A DNA stretch of 64,000 bases from NCBI RefSeq assembly GCF_028657945.1, contig NZ_CP059693.1, forward strand, positions 5,084,001 through 5,148,000. Reading direction: 5' to 3'. A program made the translations under genes and the position numbers. Of this stretch, positions 36,457-47,300 are shown piece after piece. Origin of the DNA: Thalassomonas haliotis (lineage in GTDB: Bacteria > Pseudomonadota > Gammaproteobacteria > Enterobacterales > Alteromonadaceae). Under the pieces are notes generated by a model. It was not told where the DNA came from. It saw nothing but the letters and a program-made list of their open reading frames with translations, and ran no database searches. How positions within the stretch are numbered: the first letter of the stretch is position 1; every line of letters starts with the position of its first letter.

Positions 36457-36635
36457 TTAGGTATAAGTTATGCCGCTACATTGGCAATGCCGCTAATGAG
36501 TTAACAGACTATTTGATTGGACGTGAATTTTTGGTTAAATATTATCGGGTTAGTGCCTCTTTAGCAGAGACTTTTTTCCTTGAAGACCAATAAAACAAGC
36601 GTTTGATTAAAACAACAGGAAGATAAAAGACGTAG

Positions 36636-38156
36636 ATGCGCCCGACACTTCAGCTCCGAATCGGACAACAATTAACCATGACGCCTCAGTTGCAGCAGGC
36701 GATTAAGCTATTGCAACTGTCAACCCTAGATCTTCAGCAGGAAATTCAGGAAGCACTTGAAAGCAACCCCTTGCTTGAAGTGGAAGAAACCCCGGTAGCA
36801 GAAAAAGAGACCTCATCCAATGATCTCGAAGAGGCCTATTCCGCCTCGACAGAAACCGAAGCAAGCGCCGGTGCAGAGCAGGCAGCTAGCGATGGCAGTG
36901 AGGAAGCGGCCCCGACCCTGGATGAAATCAGCACCACAGAAGCGCTGGAAAAATCCGACATCCCCGATGAACTGAACATGGATACCACCTGGGAAGAAAG
37001 CTTCAGCGCCGGTATTTCCGGCCCCGCCAGCAGCGCGCCGTCGGAAGACTTTACCTACCAGGGGGAAACCTCAGACTCGATACAGGACCATTTGCGCTGG
37101 CAGATGGATTTAACGCCGTTTTCCCCCACAGACCAAGCCATTGCCACCGCGATTATCGATGCCATAGACGACAGCGGCTACCTTACCGTCAGCAGCGAAG
37201 ATGTATTGGAAAGTGTCGGCGGTGAAGATGTCGAATTAGACGAAGTAGAAGCGGTATTAAAACGCATTAATATGTTTGACCCTATCGGGGTCGGCGCCCG
37301 CTCTATCTCGGAATGCCTGCTTATCCAGTTGAACCAGTTCGATAAAACCACACCCTGGCTGGAAGAAAGCAAGCTGGTGGTACGCGACTATATCGATTTA
37401 TTGGGCAACCGGGATTATCGCCAGATCATGCGCAAAACCCGGCTAAAAGAAGATCAGTTAAGAGAAGTTATCCGCTTAATTCAGTCGCTGAATCCGCGCC
37501 CCGGCGATGCCATCATCCAGGGAGATGATCAGTATGTGATCCCGGATGTCTCGGTGGAAAAGAAAAACGGCCGCTGGGTGGTGGAGTTAAACCCGGATAC
37601 CGCGCCGAAATTATCCATTAACCAGCAGTATGCCGCCTTATCCCGCACCATGAAGTCATCCAATGACAACCAGTTTATCCGCTCGAACCTGCAGGAAGCG
37701 AAATGGTTTATCAAAAGCCTGGAAAGCCGCAACGATACCTTGCTTAAGGTATCCAACTGCATAGTACAAAGACAGCAGGGCTTTTTTGAATACGGACCGG
37801 AAGCCATGCGTCCCATGGTCTTAAATGATATTGCCGAAGCGGTGGAAATGCATGAGTCGACCATTTCCCGGGTCACCACGCAAAAATATATGCATACCCC
37901 AAGGGGCATTTTTGAACTGAAATTTTTCTTTTCCAGCCATGTAAGCACAGAAAACGGAGGTGAATGTTCATCAACCGCCATCAGGGCACTGATTAAAAAA
38001 ATCGTCTCTGCTGAAATTCCTTCTAAACCATTGAGTGACAGCAAAATAGCCGAATTATTGGCTGAACAGGGCATTAATGTCGCCCGGCGCACCATAGCCA
38101 AATATCGTGAATCTTTGTCTATTCCGCCGTCGAATCAACGTAAAAGTTTACTTTAA
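36636..38156 (+). CDS. rpoN: RNA polymerase sigma-54 factor
   Basis: Region I is the Gln/Leu-rich activator-responsive segment ([20 protein letters not shown]). An acidic region II of about 90 residues, longer than in E. coli, makes the protein 506 aa. The core-binding and helix-turn-helix parts follow, and the RpoN box is [12 protein letters not shown] near the C-terminus. It directs transcription from -24/-12 promoters with enhancer-binding ATPases. A 180-bp gap before it may hold its own promoter; AGGAAG precedes the ATG. Confidence 0.97.
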   Translation: MRPTLQLRIGQQLTMTPQLQQAIKLLQLSTLDLQQEIQEALESNPLLEVEETPVAEKETSSNDLEEAYSASTETEASAGAEQAASDGSEEAAPTLDEISTTEALEKSDIPDELNMDTTWEESFSAGISGPASSAPSEDFTYQGETSDSIQDHLRWQMDLTPFSPTDQAIATAIIDAIDDSGYLTVSSEDVLESVGGEDVELDEVEAVLKRINMFDPIGVGARSISECLLIQLNQFDKTTPWLEESKLVVRDYIDLLGNRDYRQIMRKTRLKEDQLREVIRLIQSLNPRPGDAIIQGDDQYVIPDVSVEKKNGRWVVELNPDTAPKLSINQQYAALSRTMKSSNDNQFIRSNLQEAKWFIKSLESRNDTLLKVSNCIVQRQQGFFEYGPEAMRPMVLNDIAEAVEMHESTISRVTTQKYMHTPRGIFELKFFFSSHVSTENGGECSSTAIRALIKKIVSAEIPSKPLSDSKIAELLAEQGINVARRTIAKYRESLSIPPSNQRKSLL

Positions 38157-38183
38157 TTAACCTCATCTATAAGGATAAAGCTT

Positions 38184-38471
38184 ATGCAAATTAATCTTTC
38201 AGGCCACCATGTAGAAGTTACCACCTCATTACGTGATTACGTTAATACTAAGTTTGCAAAGCTGGAACGACATTTTGACAATATCAACAATGTTTATGTC
38301 GTGTTAACCGTTGAAAAATTAAATCAAATGGCTGAAGCCACCATTCACCTCAATGGCGGCGAAGTCCATGCCTCCTCCCAGCACGGTGATATGTATGCGG
38401 CTATCGATAACCTGGTTGATAAACTCGATCGCCAAGTCTTAAAACACAAAGGTAAAATGACCCACCACTAA
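38184..38471 (+). CDS. hpf: ribosome hibernation promoting factor
   Basis: A 95-aa short-form HPF/YfiA protein: INLSGHHVEVTTSLRDYVN, then a MYAAIDNLVDKLDRQVLKHKGK end. It binds the 30S decoding region in stationary phase to form 100S dimers. It has AAGGAT before its ATG and lies 27 bp after rpoN, the standard order. Confidence 0.96.
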   Translation: MQINLSGHHVEVTTSLRDYVNTKFAKLERHFDNINNVYVVLTVEKLNQMAEATIHLNGGEVHASSQHGDMYAAIDNLVDKLDRQVLKHKGKMTHH

Positions 38472-38476
38472 GCATT

Positions 38477-38929
38477 ATGAAGTTGCAAAATATCCTCACC
38501 CTGGACTGCACGCTATGTGCAGTCCCCGCTGGCAGTAAAAAGCGCATTTTAGAAAAAATCTCTGCGGTTGCCGCCGTAAAGATGACGGACTTCAGCCAAT
38601 TTGAATTGCTGGAAAGCCTGATGAACCGGGAAAAAATGGGCAGCACCGGCATAGGCAACGGTATCGCCATTCCCCATGGCCGCCTGGTTAATGCCAAGCA
38701 CCCCGTGGCCGTGTTGTTAACCACCCAGGAACCCATCCCGTTTGATGCCATAGACAACCGACCGGTTGATATTTTTGTTGCCTTATTTGTGCCGGAAGAT
38801 TGTTGTAAAGACCATTTAAGCACCTTACAAAGTATCGCCAAACTGTTCAGTAATAAGCAAACCACCAAGCAGGTAAGAAAATGCCTGAGTGATCAGGAAC
38901 TTTTTGAACTTGTCGGTCAAATGGGCTAA
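38477..38929 (+). CDS. ptsN: nitrogen PTS EIIA component
   Basis: A 150-aa EIIA-Ntr with the phosphorylated His in GNGIAIPHGRL. It receives phosphate from NPr and regulates potassium and nitrogen functions rather than transporting sugar. It lies 5 bp after hpf. Two atypical Cys occur early (LDCTLCAVPAG). Confidence 0.94.
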   Translation: MKLQNILTLDCTLCAVPAGSKKRILEKISAVAAVKMTDFSQFELLESLMNREKMGSTGIGNGIAIPHGRLVNAKHPVAVLLTTQEPIPFDAIDNRPVDIFVALFVPEDCCKDHLSTLQSIAKLFSNKQTTKQVRKCLSDQELFELVGQMG

Positions 38930-39039
38930 TCCATGAAAGCCATGATTAGCTGTCTGCCCCCGGGAAAAAGCCAGGCTCTTCTTTGGCAATCATTGCACCA
39001 ACAACCACTCCATCAACCACTAAATAAGAATATATCAAG

Positions 39040-39894
39040 ATGAAACTGATTATCGTCAGTGGACGAAGCGGCTCGGGGAAAACCGTTGCCCTGCGGGTAC
39101 TGGAAGATTTAGGGTATTATTGTGTTGATAATATCCCGGTAAACCTGTTGCCGGCATTAACCCATACCGTGATCAATGATTACGAAAATGTCGCCGTCAG
39201 CCTGGATGTCCGCAACCTGCCGGACGAACCCGGCGATATCGCGGAAATGATCGATTATCTGCCAAAATCGGTGGAGCTGAATTTTCTTTACCTCGATGCC
39301 AATGACGCCGATTTGATCAAACGCTTTAGTGAAACCCGGCGTTTACACCCGCTGATCCGGCGCAATATCCCGCTGGACCAGGCACTGTCGCTGGAAAAGA
39401 AATTATTGGAGCCGGTCTCAAGCCGGGCCGACTTATTTATTGATACCAGCCAGCTTTCCCCTCACCAGCTGTCGGACCTGGTCAGGGAGCGTATTTTAGG
39501 GAAGAAATCCGGCTCTATGGTGCTGGTATTTGAATCTTTTGGTTTTAAGCACGGCATTCCGCCCGACGCCGATTATGTCTTCGACGCCAGGTTTTTACCC
39601 AACCCGTTTTGGGAGAAAGATCTCAAAGGTTTTACCGGCTTGGAGCAGCCGGTAAAAGACTTTCTCAGCAGCCAACCGCTGGTGACAAAATTTATCTGGC
39701 AAATCAACAGTTTTATGCTGACCTGGCTGCCGCATTTAGAACGTAATAACCGCAGTTATGTCACCATTGCCATCGGCTGTACCGGCGGAAAACACAGGTC
39801 GGTTTATATTGCCGAACTGTTGGCGAGTAACTTTCGCAAAGAACGGGATGATGTTCAATCCCATCACAGGGATATAGGCATCACAGGAAGCTAA
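39040..39894 (+). CDS. rapZ: RNase adapter protein RapZ
   Basis: A 284-aa P-loop protein, exactly the usual length. Walker A is VSGRSGSGKTVALRVLEDLG and the C-terminal domain has IGCTGGKHRSVYIAE. In enterobacteria RapZ directs RNase E to the GlmZ small RNA and so controls GlmS. It lies in the conserved hpf-ptsN-rapZ-ptsO order. Confidence 0.96.
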   Translation: MKLIIVSGRSGSGKTVALRVLEDLGYYCVDNIPVNLLPALTHTVINDYENVAVSLDVRNLPDEPGDIAEMIDYLPKSVELNFLYLDANDADLIKRFSETRRLHPLIRRNIPLDQALSLEKKLLEPVSSRADLFIDTSQLSPHQLSDLVRERILGKKSGSMVLVFESFGFKHGIPPDADYVFDARFLPNPFWEKDLKGFTGLEQPVKDFLSSQPLVTKFIWQINSFMLTWLPHLERNNRSYVTIAIGCTGGKHRSVYIAELLASNFRKERDDVQSHHRDIGITGS

Positions 39895-39983
39895 CCCGTG
39901 GCCACCATACCCGAACAGCCGGGTGATGCACAGTCACCCGCCATCGCAGGAATATCGACAAACAGAGCGTCCAGGAGCCCCTT

Positions 39984-40259
39984 ATGACCATATTGGAAAC
40001 AAAAGTCACCATCACCAATAAACTGGGCCTGCATGCCAGGGCAGCCAGCAAACTGGCGCAGCTGTGCACTGAGTTTGATGCTGAGGTCACCTTGGAGCTT
40101 GAGGGCAACCAGGCAGATGCCAGCAGCATTATGGCGCTGATGTTGCTTGCCGGCGGCCAGGGTAAGGAAGTCACGGTAAAAACCCGGGGCAGCCAGGCCG
40201 AAGAGGCTTTGGCGAGTATTTGCCGGTTGATCACAGATAAATTCGACGAATCCGAATAA
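39984..40259 (+). CDS. ptsO: phosphocarrier protein NPr
   Basis: A 91-aa HPr-like protein with the phosphorylated His in KLGLHARAASKLAQL and a second helix ADASSIMALMLLAGGQG. It relays phosphate from EI-Ntr to PtsN. AGGAGCCCC precedes the ATG. It is the last gene of the operon. Confidence 0.95.
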   Translation: MTILETKVTITNKLGLHARAASKLAQLCTEFDAEVTLELEGNQADASSIMALMLLAGGQGKEVTVKTRGSQAEEALASICRLITDKFDESE

Positions 40260-40431
40260 CCTGCTCGGACAACTTAAGATAAACCGATAAAAAAGCTGAA
40301 AAAAAAACGTAATTACGATAAACTTCACTTCAAGAGCAAAACTGAAGTTTTCCCAGAGTCCTTCATTTATTTGCTATTTTTCATCTAATAATTTTTTCAG
40401 ATTCGTTCCATAAACGGCACAGGGTTGATAT

Positions 40432-41790
40432 ATGCCGGAAATTTCAGAGCAAGAATTTAACCAGCAACGGCTGCAAGAAGTCAATGAAGCCCTTGGCAGC
40501 GGTATGTTCGTCTATGTGCGTAAATTATTGCACAACCTGCCCCCCTATGATTTGGCGCTGATTTTAGAGTCTTCCACCGCCAAAAGCCGCCCGGTATTAT
40601 GGCAGCTGATCGAACCTGATAATCAGGGGGAAGTGCTCGAAGAGCTGAGTGAGGAAGTGCGTAAGGGCATACTCAAAAGCATGCGCCCGGAAAAGGTAGC
40701 TGCCGTAGCCGAAGGTATGGATGTCGATGATCTGGCAGAGGTTTTGCGTACTCTGCCCGACAGTGTTTACCGGGAAGTACTCAACTCGATGGACTCCCAG
40801 GACAGGGCCAGGGTAGAAGCCGCGTTATCTTTTGACGAAGATACCGCCGGCGGTATTATGAATACCGATACCATTACCTTACGCCCCGATGTCACCGTCG
40901 ATGTTATCTTACGTTACCTGCGCCTAAAAGGCACCTTGCCGGAAGCCACGGATTCCTTTTATGTTGTCGATCGCCATGACAGGTTTATCGGCGCCGTTTC
41001 CCTGTCGGCCCTGGTCACCGCAAAAACCGAAATAGTGGTCTCCAACCTTATCGACGCCGAAATAGAAGCTGTCCCCGCCGATATGCCGGAAACCGATGTC
41101 GCCCAACTGTTTGAGCGCCACGACTGGTTGTCGGCTCCTGTGGTGGATGATAATGGCCGTCTGCTTGGCCGGATCACCATAGACGATGTTATTGATATTA
41201 TCCGTGAAGATGCCGAACACTCGATGATGAGTATGGCGGGTTTGGATGATGAGGCCGATACTTTCGCCCCGGTCATTAAAAGTACCAGCCAGCGCTCAAT
41301 CTGGCTCGGAGTGAATTTAATCACCGCCCTTTTTGCCGTAGCCGTCAGCAGCCAGTTTGAAGAGCTGTTGAGCATCCTGCCTATCCTGGCAATACTCAAC
41401 TCCCTGGTACCCAGTATGGGCGGGGTTGCCGGTAATCAAACCCTGACCCTGGTTATCCGCGGTATTGCCCTCGGCCATGTCGGTGACAGCAATGCCCGCT
41501 CGTTATTATACAAAGAATTGGCGGTCGGCTTTTTAAACGGGGTCATTTGGGCTTTTCTTATTGCCAGCTTTGTTGCCCTGTGGAAACAGGATTTAATGCT
41601 TGGCGGCGTGATTGCCTTTGCCATGTTGATGAATTTAACCGTGGCCGGTGTCGCCGGGGTGCTGATCCCCTTGCTGCTGAAAAAGCTTTCCATAGACCCG
41701 GCACTGGCAGGCAGCGTTATCCTGACCACAATCACAGATGTCGTCGGTATCTTTGCCTTTCTGGGCACCGCTACCTTGTTATTACAATAG
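40432..41790 (+). CDS. mgtE: magnesium transporter MgtE
   Basis: A 452-aa protein with an N-terminal helical superhelix (LPDSVYREVLNSMDSQDRAR), a CBS pair (about 135-255) and five C-terminal helices. The Mg2+ pore segment includes PSMGGVAGNQTLTLVIRGIA. The cytosolic part senses Mg2+ and gates the channel. It has its own 170-bp upstream region. Confidence 0.95.
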   Translation: MPEISEQEFNQQRLQEVNEALGSGMFVYVRKLLHNLPPYDLALILESSTAKSRPVLWQLIEPDNQGEVLEELSEEVRKGILKSMRPEKVAAVAEGMDVDDLAEVLRTLPDSVYREVLNSMDSQDRARVEAALSFDEDTAGGIMNTDTITLRPDVTVDVILRYLRLKGTLPEATDSFYVVDRHDRFIGAVSLSALVTAKTEIVVSNLIDAEIEAVPADMPETDVAQLFERHDWLSAPVVDDNGRLLGRITIDDVIDIIREDAEHSMMSMAGLDDEADTFAPVIKSTSQRSIWLGVNLITALFAVAVSSQFEELLSILPILAILNSLVPSMGGVAGNQTLTLVIRGIALGHVGDSNARSLLYKELAVGFLNGVIWAFLIASFVALWKQDLMLGGVIAFAMLMNLTVAGVAGVLIPLLLKKLSIDPALAGSVILTTITDVVGIFAFLGTATLLLQ

Positions 41791-41847
41791 GCATAAAACA
41801 GGAGCCGGACTTACCCCGGCTCCTGAATCCCTTTGACCGCAGTCAGG

Positions 41848-43191
41848 TTAATTACCGGCAACCTGCATTTCATCAATCAACAATGAACCTGTACGTATGC
41901 TGCCTTTCATATCGGTATCGCTCCCCACCGCGACCAGGCCTTTAAACATGTCCTTTAAATTACCGGCTATGGTGATTTCCGATACCGGGTAGGCTATTTT
42001 ACCGTTTTCGACCCAGAAACCGGCAGCGCCCCGGGAATAATCACCATTGACCACGTTTACCCCCTGCCCCATCAATTCGGTCACCAGCAAACCTGTCCCC
42101 AACTGCTTAAGCATGGCATCGAAATCGCCGCCATTGGCCGTTACCAGCCAGTTATGGATACCGCCGGCATGGCCTGTGGTGGTCAAACCTAATTTTCTTG
42201 CGGAATAACTGGTTAACAGATAACTGTTGAGCTGGCCGTTAACGATAATATCCCTATCTGTGGTTTTGACCCCTTCACTGTCAAAGGGACTGCTCGCCAG
42301 GGCCTTGGCAAGATGCGGACGCTCCCGGATAGATAAAAACTCAGGAAAGATCTCCTGTCCCAGGGCATCGACCAAAAACGATGATTTCCGGTATAAGTTA
42401 CCGCCGCTGTTGGCGGCAATAAAGTGACCAAAAATGGTATTGGCAATATCCGCCCGGAACATAACCGGTACTTTCGCCGTCGACAATTTATGACTGTTTA
42501 AGCGCGACAATACTTCTTTCGAGGCCTGTTCACCTATGCTTTTGCCGTCAACCAAGTCAGCAAAATCGCGGTTGACGGTATAGGCGTAATCCCGCTGCAT
42601 ATCGTCGCCGTCACTGGCGATCATTACGCAGCTGAGACTGTGGCGGCTGCTGGGATAACCCACCAGCTGGCCGTGACTGTTGCCATAAACTTTAAAACCT
42701 TCAAAACTTGCCAAAGTGGCGCCGTCAGAGTTGGTAATTCGCTTGTCAAAACCCAGGCCGGCATCTTCACATTCTTTGGCAATGGCAATGGCCTGATCTG
42801 TGGTCATCTCATGCTGATGATATAAGTCCAGATCGGGAGGAGTCATTGCCAGCAACTCTTTATCCGCCAAACCGGCGCAGTCATCGACGGAAGTATATTT
42901 GGCAATATTCACCGCCGCCTGAACCGATTTCGCCAGGGCAGCTTCGGATAAGTCGGCGGTTGAAGCACTGCCCTTACGTCCGTCCTGATAAACCGTGATC
43001 CCCAGGGCGCCGTCATTGGTAAATTCGACATTTTCAACATCGCCAAGTCGGGTACTGACACTTAATCCCTGCTGACGGCTCATGGCAACCTCGGCGCCGT
43101 CGGCCCCCAAAGACTTGGCGAGTTCGAGCACTTTAGCTACGCGTGTTTTTACCTGATCAACTTGTTCAAGAAGACTGTTTGATTCGCTCAT
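41848..43191 (-). CDS. pmbA: TldD/PmbA family metalloprotease subunit PmbA (TldE)
   Basis: A 447-aa protein of the TldD/E family with LGADGAEVAMSRQQGLSV, GVKTTDRDIIVNG and a C-terminal GLVAVGSDTDMKGSIRTGSLLIDEM segment. PmbA forms a heterodimer with TldD that degrades unfolded peptides and, in E. coli, matures microcin B17 and CcdA. TldD carries the metal site and lies elsewhere. It is divergent from yjgA. A lanthipeptide cluster lies just beyond yjgA, but a functional link is only speculative. Confidence 0.95.
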   Translation of the reverse strand: MSESNSLLEQVDQVKTRVAKVLELAKSLGADGAEVAMSRQQGLSVSTRLGDVENVEFTNDGALGITVYQDGRKGSASTADLSEAALAKSVQAAVNIAKYTSVDDCAGLADKELLAMTPPDLDLYHQHEMTTDQAIAIAKECEDAGLGFDKRITNSDGATLASFEGFKVYGNSHGQLVGYPSSRHSLSCVMIASDGDDMQRDYAYTVNRDFADLVDGKSIGEQASKEVLSRLNSHKLSTAKVPVMFRADIANTIFGHFIAANSGGNLYRKSSFLVDALGQEIFPEFLSIRERPHLAKALASSPFDSEGVKTTDRDIIVNGQLNSYLLTSYSARKLGLTTTGHAGGIHNWLVTANGGDFDAMLKQLGTGLLVTELMGQGVNVVNGDYSRGAAGFWVENGKIAYPVSEITIAGNLKDMFKGLVAVGSDTDMKGSIRTGSLLIDEMQVAGN

Positions 43192-43308
43192 GATGTTATT
43201 TTTTATCCTGCTGCCACGCTAACATACAGTGCATTCCAAGATTAAGGTTTTTTGCCTTAACCGCTTTGTTGTATACTAGAGGCATTATTTCTTTTGATAA
43301 CAAACATT

Positions 43309-43827
43309 ATGCACCACTCTTCACACGATATCGACGAATTAGATGAAGATCTGAAAAGTAAATCTGAAATAAAAAGAGAAATGCACCAGTTGCAGGAATT
43401 CGCCCTGCAACTGGTAAAGATGTCTAAGCATCAGCGCAGCCGCTTGCCGCTCACCGAGAGCTTACTAGAAGCCATGGTAGTCGCGGATAAAATTCAGAAT
43501 AAACACGAAGCGTTAAGCCGTCATATCCGTTATATTGCCAAGATATTATCGGAAACCGATCTGGCTCCCATCAACCAGGCTATGGATGTGATGGCCAACA
43601 AACACCAGCAGGAAACCGCCAAATTTGTCCGCCTGGAACAGCTCAGGGATGAATTGATTGATAAAGGGGCTGATGCCATTGAGGCCCTGCTGGCAGAATA
43701 TCCGGGGCTGGAGCGACAGAAGTTACGCCAGCTGGTACGCCATGCCGCCAAAGAAAAAGCCGCCGAGAAAACCGGCAAGCATTATAAAAACCTGTTCGGC
43801 TATTTAAAAGAAAACGCCAAAAGTTAA
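43309..43827 (+). CDS. yjgA: ribosome-associated protein YjgA (DarP)
   Basis: A 172-aa highly charged helical DUF615 protein (EIKREMHQLQEFALQLVKM; LPLTESLLEAMVVADKI). It associates with the 50S subunit during assembly. The ATG at 43309 is preferred to an in-frame TTG at 43294. It is divergent from pmbA, the standard arrangement. Confidence 0.94.
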   Translation: MHHSSHDIDELDEDLKSKSEIKREMHQLQEFALQLVKMSKHQRSRLPLTESLLEAMVVADKIQNKHEALSRHIRYIAKILSETDLAPINQAMDVMANKHQQETAKFVRLEQLRDELIDKGADAIEALLAEYPGLERQKLRQLVRHAAKEKAAEKTGKHYKNLFGYLKENAKS

Positions 43828-43905
43828 TGTAAAAAAGCCAGTCGGGCATGCCAACTGGCTTGATAAAAAACGTCAGCCTATTTCAGGGCCAGACTCAGGT
43901 AAATA

Positions 43906-44079
43906 TTACATTTCTGCCTGACAGTCGCCCCAGGCAACGGTATAGGTATGGGTTGTCGGATACTCGCAATTTTTTAACGTCGCAGCACCACCATTGATTT
44001 GCTTGGTCTGCTCGTTGTGTAACTCATTTAAGTCTTTAGAAAGGTTAGTTAAGTTTTTCTTCTTTAAAGTCAGTTTCAT
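43906..44079 (-). CDS. lanthipeptide precursor LanA1 (57 aa)
   Basis: This short ORF begins MKLTLKKKNLTNLSKDLNEL, shares its first residues with the next precursor (MKLTLKK), and has a leader ending in INGG-A. The core region is about 26 residues with two Cys (KNCEYP, GDCQ) and several Thr that could be dehydrated and cyclised. It lies 21 bp after lanA2 in the same direction. AAGGAATAAAAAAA precedes the ATG. The double-Gly end suggests processing by a C39-type peptidase transporter, which is not in the window. Confidence 0.75.
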   Translation of the reverse strand: MKLTLKKKNLTNLSKDLNELHNEQTKQINGGAATLKNCEYPTTHTYTVAWGDCQAEM

Positions 44080-44100
44080 TTTTTTATTCCTTTTTATAAA

Positions 44101-44286
44101 TTAAGAGCAGTCAACTTCAGTCGGTAAACAGATACAAGAATGTTTCACCGAAGCCACACACTTGATGTCAAAGGTCGCCGGAGCGGCCATTTTACCGCCG
44201 GCAATAGCAGCGGTTTCTTCTTTTGGTAACAGGCTGGCATCATTGCTTAGCTGCTTAACTGCATTTTTTTTCAAAGTTAGTTTCAT
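44101..44286 (-). CDS. lanthipeptide precursor LanA2 (61 aa)
   Basis: The leader is MKLTLKKNAVKQLSNDASLL... ending AIAGG. The core of about 30 residues contains four Cys (IKC, HSC, IC, VDC) and several Thr/Ser residues, enough for multiple lanthionine rings. It resembles LanA1 in its first seven residues and in the double-Gly end but not in the core, so the two peptides likely have different structures or form a two-component pair. AAGGAAGAAA precedes the ATG. Confidence 0.8.
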   Translation of the reverse strand: MKLTLKKNAVKQLSNDASLLPKEETAAIAGGKMAAPATFDIKCVASVKHSCICLPTEVDCS

Positions 44287-44308
44287 TTTTCTTCCTTATT
44301 GTCATTTT

Positions 44309-47300
44309 CTAACTGTGTTTAAGGCTTGAATGGTAATAACGCCTTAAAAAGTCATATGCCACCAACTCCTGTTGTCGCCCGTAAGCCTTAAACATCCTGT
44401 TCGTATGCATATGCAATATGGAATTAAGCAGTGATTTAATTTCACAGCCTAATACTCCATCCTTGTCCAGCGCCAGGATCGTTTCCACATCCGGTGCTAT
44501 CAGCTCACTCCTGCGCTTGAGTATGCTGTTGATTTCACTAAACAGTTCGTCATCGTTTTGCAATGTCAGCGCTGTTTTTAATACTTGCTCATGTTCGCGG
44601 AATTTTTCTCCCAGCTGTTTCCTTAACCGGGCATTTTCATTAAATTCTTTACCGTAACCTATGCGCAAACCATCCATTAATTGATACTTTTCCTGTATGG
44701 ATAACCCGAAATCATCAAGCAGGCGATCGCAACCTAAAATCGTGGCATAACCTCGCGCGGTTTCATCATACTCAGCGCTCAGCCCGGCGGTTTCTATCGC
44801 GGTAATGCTGTCGGCGGCAAAGATATTCTCAACATACGGCATAGAAGTTGCGCCGCCATAGCGCTCTACTTCCCGGTCATAGGTAAAGAGTTCTATGCGT
44901 TTTAACTGACCGCTTTGGATCAGGGGGTCAAGCTCTGCGTAACAGGCGGGTAATACCTGCTGCATCAGCTTTTCCGGCGTGCCATAAAAACGTAGCCTTA
45001 AATGCCAGTCGGGATCGCCGTAACGGATAAAGAAACTTTTATCATATGCCCCGTTTAGCTTCAGCTGTTCCAGGGCCGGCGCCAGTTTTTCAATCAGGGC
45101 CTTTTCTACCTGGCTGTTGCCACCGTAAATTTTAATACTCAGCCATTCTGATCCCGGCATAAAGTTACGCTTGCCGGCATTTCTGTCCAGCTGACGATCC
45201 GGGTGATCGGCATAAACGGGAGATATCCGGGCATTTTTATTGATAAAGGGGATCAGCAGTTCATGGGCAAAATGCCGGCCCTGCTGCTGTAGTTTACTCG
45301 GGAAAACTTGAGTGATGGACTCTTTTAACATCACCTTTGGCACATATTTAATTTCACTGAGTAAGATCTCAAAACAAATAGGGTTTAATAAATCTAAGGT
45401 CAGGACATTATCGGCAACCGAATAAGTTACCACCCGGGGTAAATTAAACTTATCCAGCAAGGCCTGCATCTTGCCGGTAAAGTCATTACCCGGCTTAATC
45501 TTCTCCAGCTCGGCCTTATCCAGACGCCAGGTCCGGGGTGCTAAAATAATATTATCGAGTTTGACCCTGGGCGTATAGGCGACATTATTCAGGCTTGCCG
45601 GCCAGGAAAAGTTCGGCGTCGATATTTCCTGATGCTGTAACATACACAGGAATTTATAAATGCCCAGGCTACGGCTGGAGTAATTATGGGCAGAAGAGAG
45701 ACGCGGAATAATTTGCCGGTTTAAACGTTTAGACCATAGTTTCACCAGACTGCCTTCAACGCAAACATAAAGGTCGCTTACCGGGATCTGTTTATCCGAA
45801 GTTAGGCTGGTATCCGCCAGGAAGACAATTTCATGCTCCCTAAGACGAGGCCGGGCAATAACATTGCCGGGGCGGCCTTCGGGTAAATGAACAATTTCGG
45901 CAAACACAGCCTCAGGCTGTAAGGCTTCTTCCTTCTCTAAATGCTGCTTCACCTTCTGGTGCAGTTTGTCATCCAAATGACAAAAGCGCCCCATCAAATT
46001 GGCGGCAGACGGCCCTGAGACCCCCTGCAGGTGGATCTGCTCCCGGCCATGCTCATCGTTATGCAAAGAGCACATCACAGAAAAAGATCCCGGCAATTGC
46101 GGTACCGTTTTAATATCGGCGGTGAGTTTTTTCAGCTCTTTCTTACTGAGTTTCAGCTCCTCGGTGTTACTGCCTTCACTCAGGGCAATTTTATCCAGTA
46201 ATAAGGACTCCAGGGCATTGGCTGCCGGCATTTTGCCTTCGCCGCCATTTACTATCAATTGCAAGCCCGCCAGCAATGGCGTTTCATAACCGGTATCGTC
46301 GGTATAGGAGATACCCGATTCATCATCAAGCAGATAACTAAGCGGAACAAACTGTCCTTCAAAACGTTTATTAAACTCAGTGGTAAAATTTTCCAGGGTG
46401 CTGCTTTTACGGTAGCTGGCCTTATGGAGCAAGGTCAGGCCGTCCAGCAACTGCCGGGTACAGGACTCGGACAGAGTCAGGTTTTCACCGCCTTTAAACC
46501 AATCCACCTGGAATAGCTTACTTTCTTCCACTTCAAACGGCAGTGCCTTTAATTGCTGATAAATGGCTTTATAGTCCCCGATCTCGCTACTACCGGCTTT
46601 ATCTATTTCATTTATCCTGTGCACTGCACTCATGATCGCATCCGCCAGCTCCCCTTCTCCCAGCTCTACCAGCTGTTTCGCCAGTAAGGTCGCCGGCTCG
46701 GGATCCGTCAACGATAATAGCAGCTCAGGCACCAGCACCCCTTCTTCGACCAGGGAGGCAAAATATTCGTCGATATCTTCGCTGTCGGCTTCCGGGAAGC
46801 TGGCTTTAAAGTCTGCCTTTAACGGAGCTAACTGATGTACCTGCCGGCAATTTTGCTGGAGCCAGGCAATACACTCATCTATTTCAACCGAACTCAGGCG
46901 ATAATGACGGGCATCCTTTGATTGATAGGCTTCTATATATCTCAGCTGATCCCCTACCGGGTAATTGCTGGTATTGAGTTTTACCTTAAGGGCGGGATTA
47001 TCCGCCAGCTTTTTCGCCAGCAAGTCTTTGATTGACGATAAATAAAACATATCCAGCCGGGTGATACGGCGGCTCGCTAAATCAGCGGCTAATTCGAACT
47101 GGTTTTCTTCGGCTATTTCACCATTAGAGATCCCGGAAAATAAACCAAACGGTGTCGGACGTGAACACATGCGGATAAAATATTTCGCCAGCGAATGGAT
47201 CAGCTTTTTCTCTTGCTTGCTGCCGGGTTTAACCTTCCACTCCAACAGGCGCTCACATAATGACGGACTGGCAATATATAACGCTTCCTTGACTCCCGGC

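Noticed and set aside
43192-44079. Functional link between PmbA (TldE) and the lanthipeptide cluster.
   Set aside because: TldD/E can mature some peptides, but pmbA-yjgA is a conserved core pair and the neighbourhood is probably coincidental.
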